From: an unicellular cyanobacterium SU2
GTDB taxonomy: Bacteria; Cyanobacteriota; Cyanobacteriia; Cyanobacteriales; Microcystaceae
DNA: 32,888 bases
Assembly: GCA_002110465.1 (NCBI GenBank)
Contig: NEED01000077.1
Location: 1-32,888, forward strand
Direction of reading: 5' to 3'
How positions within the stretch are numbered: the stretch's first letter is position 1; each line of letters begins with the position of its first letter. The translations under genes and the position numbers were made by a program. Shown here in pieces: positions 32,809 through 32,888 of the stretch. Below the pieces are notes generated by a model. It worked only from the letters and a program-made list of their open reading frames with translations, did not search any database and was not told the DNA's origin.

Positions 32809-32888
32809 TTAAATGTGCAATTCTGCATTTATTTCCACCCGCCGTAACCCTTCGCTAAGGTGTTCAAACATGGCGTTGGCAAAGCCTA
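32809..32888 (-). CDS. 3' end of an unknown gene running off the window
   Basis: On the minus strand an open frame enters from the right edge and ends at TAA (32811-32809). The 25 visible residues (GFANAMFEHLSEGLRRVEIN, then AELHI) read like a real protein end with balanced codon use. The gap of 24 bases to the sterol-desaturase gene fits an operon. I do not recognise the family. Confidence 0.5.
   Translation of the reverse strand, partial: GFANAMFEHLSEGLRRVEINAELHI

Noticed and set aside
1-32888. CRISPR arrays, tRNA or rRNA genes, insertion sequences, phage genes
   Set aside because: I looked for regular short repeats, cloverleaf-like ends, transposase and phage signatures and saw none.

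Overview
The window is one contiguous piece of chromosome from a member of the Bacteroidota, most likely a marine-type Flavobacteriales (Cryomorphaceae/Crocinitomicaceae-like; the family is a guess). The evidence is a CHU_C-type (type B) C-terminus, a type IX secretion (T9SS) type A sorting domain, a TonB-dependent receptor with a carboxypeptidase-regulatory N-domain, many short lipoproteins, almost no Shine-Dalgarno sequences, and the recurring Bacteroidota promoter element TAnnTTTG in front of many genes. Coding density is high. I see no tRNA, rRNA, insertion sequence, prophage or CRISPR array.

Layout. 1-2.34 kb (+): the C-terminal part of a large T9SS type B surface protein, then pdhB (pyruvate dehydrogenase E1 beta). 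2.37-2.55 kb: two tandem copies of a hairpin plus conserved tail element between convergent genes. 2.6-3.95 kb (-): an LVIVD-repeat lipoprotein, divergent from hppA (membrane pyrophosphatase, 4.2-6.5 kb, +), which ends in a strong terminator. 6.75-11.36 kb (+): a TonB-dependent receptor and a T9SS-sorted alpha/beta-hydrolase-fold protein whose catalytic residues appear to be lost. 11.45-15.56 kb (-): a tightly packed run rsgA-dtd-MBOAT acyltransferase-SGNH-like protein-MazG-like pyrophosphohydrolase. 15.65-24.85 kb: cell-wall and envelope genes on both strands. These are a GH73 glucosaminidase with LysM, a 764-aa membrane-anchored beta-propeller protein, rnhB, a YceI protein, a redoxin, an M23-LysM endopeptidase translationally coupled to a small membrane protein, an outer-membrane barrel protein and an MltF-like lytic transglycosylase. 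24.9-27.1 kb: a 60-aa membrane protein, an M42 aminopeptidase and a lipoprotein with C-terminal membrane helices. 27.3-30.4 kb (+): yidC followed closely by two lipoproteins. 30.4-32.9 kb (-): EI24/CysZ-like protein, Crp/Fnr regulator, sterol-desaturase-family enzyme, and the last 25 codons of a gene that runs off the right edge.

Most of the window is ordinary conserved core. The points that deserve a second look are: (i) the T9SS-anchored hydrolase-fold protein beside the TonB receptor, in which the expected nucleophile Ser is Gly and no His follows the acid loop, suggesting a surface binding protein built from a dead esterase; (ii) the tandem hairpin/tail elements at 2.4-2.5 kb, which may be a known flavobacterial RNA motif or a new one; (iii) an acyltransferase/SGNH pair placed between dtd and the MazG-like gene; and (iv) a probably leaderless transcript for the 764-aa protein.

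All calls come from reading the sequence. No database search was run.
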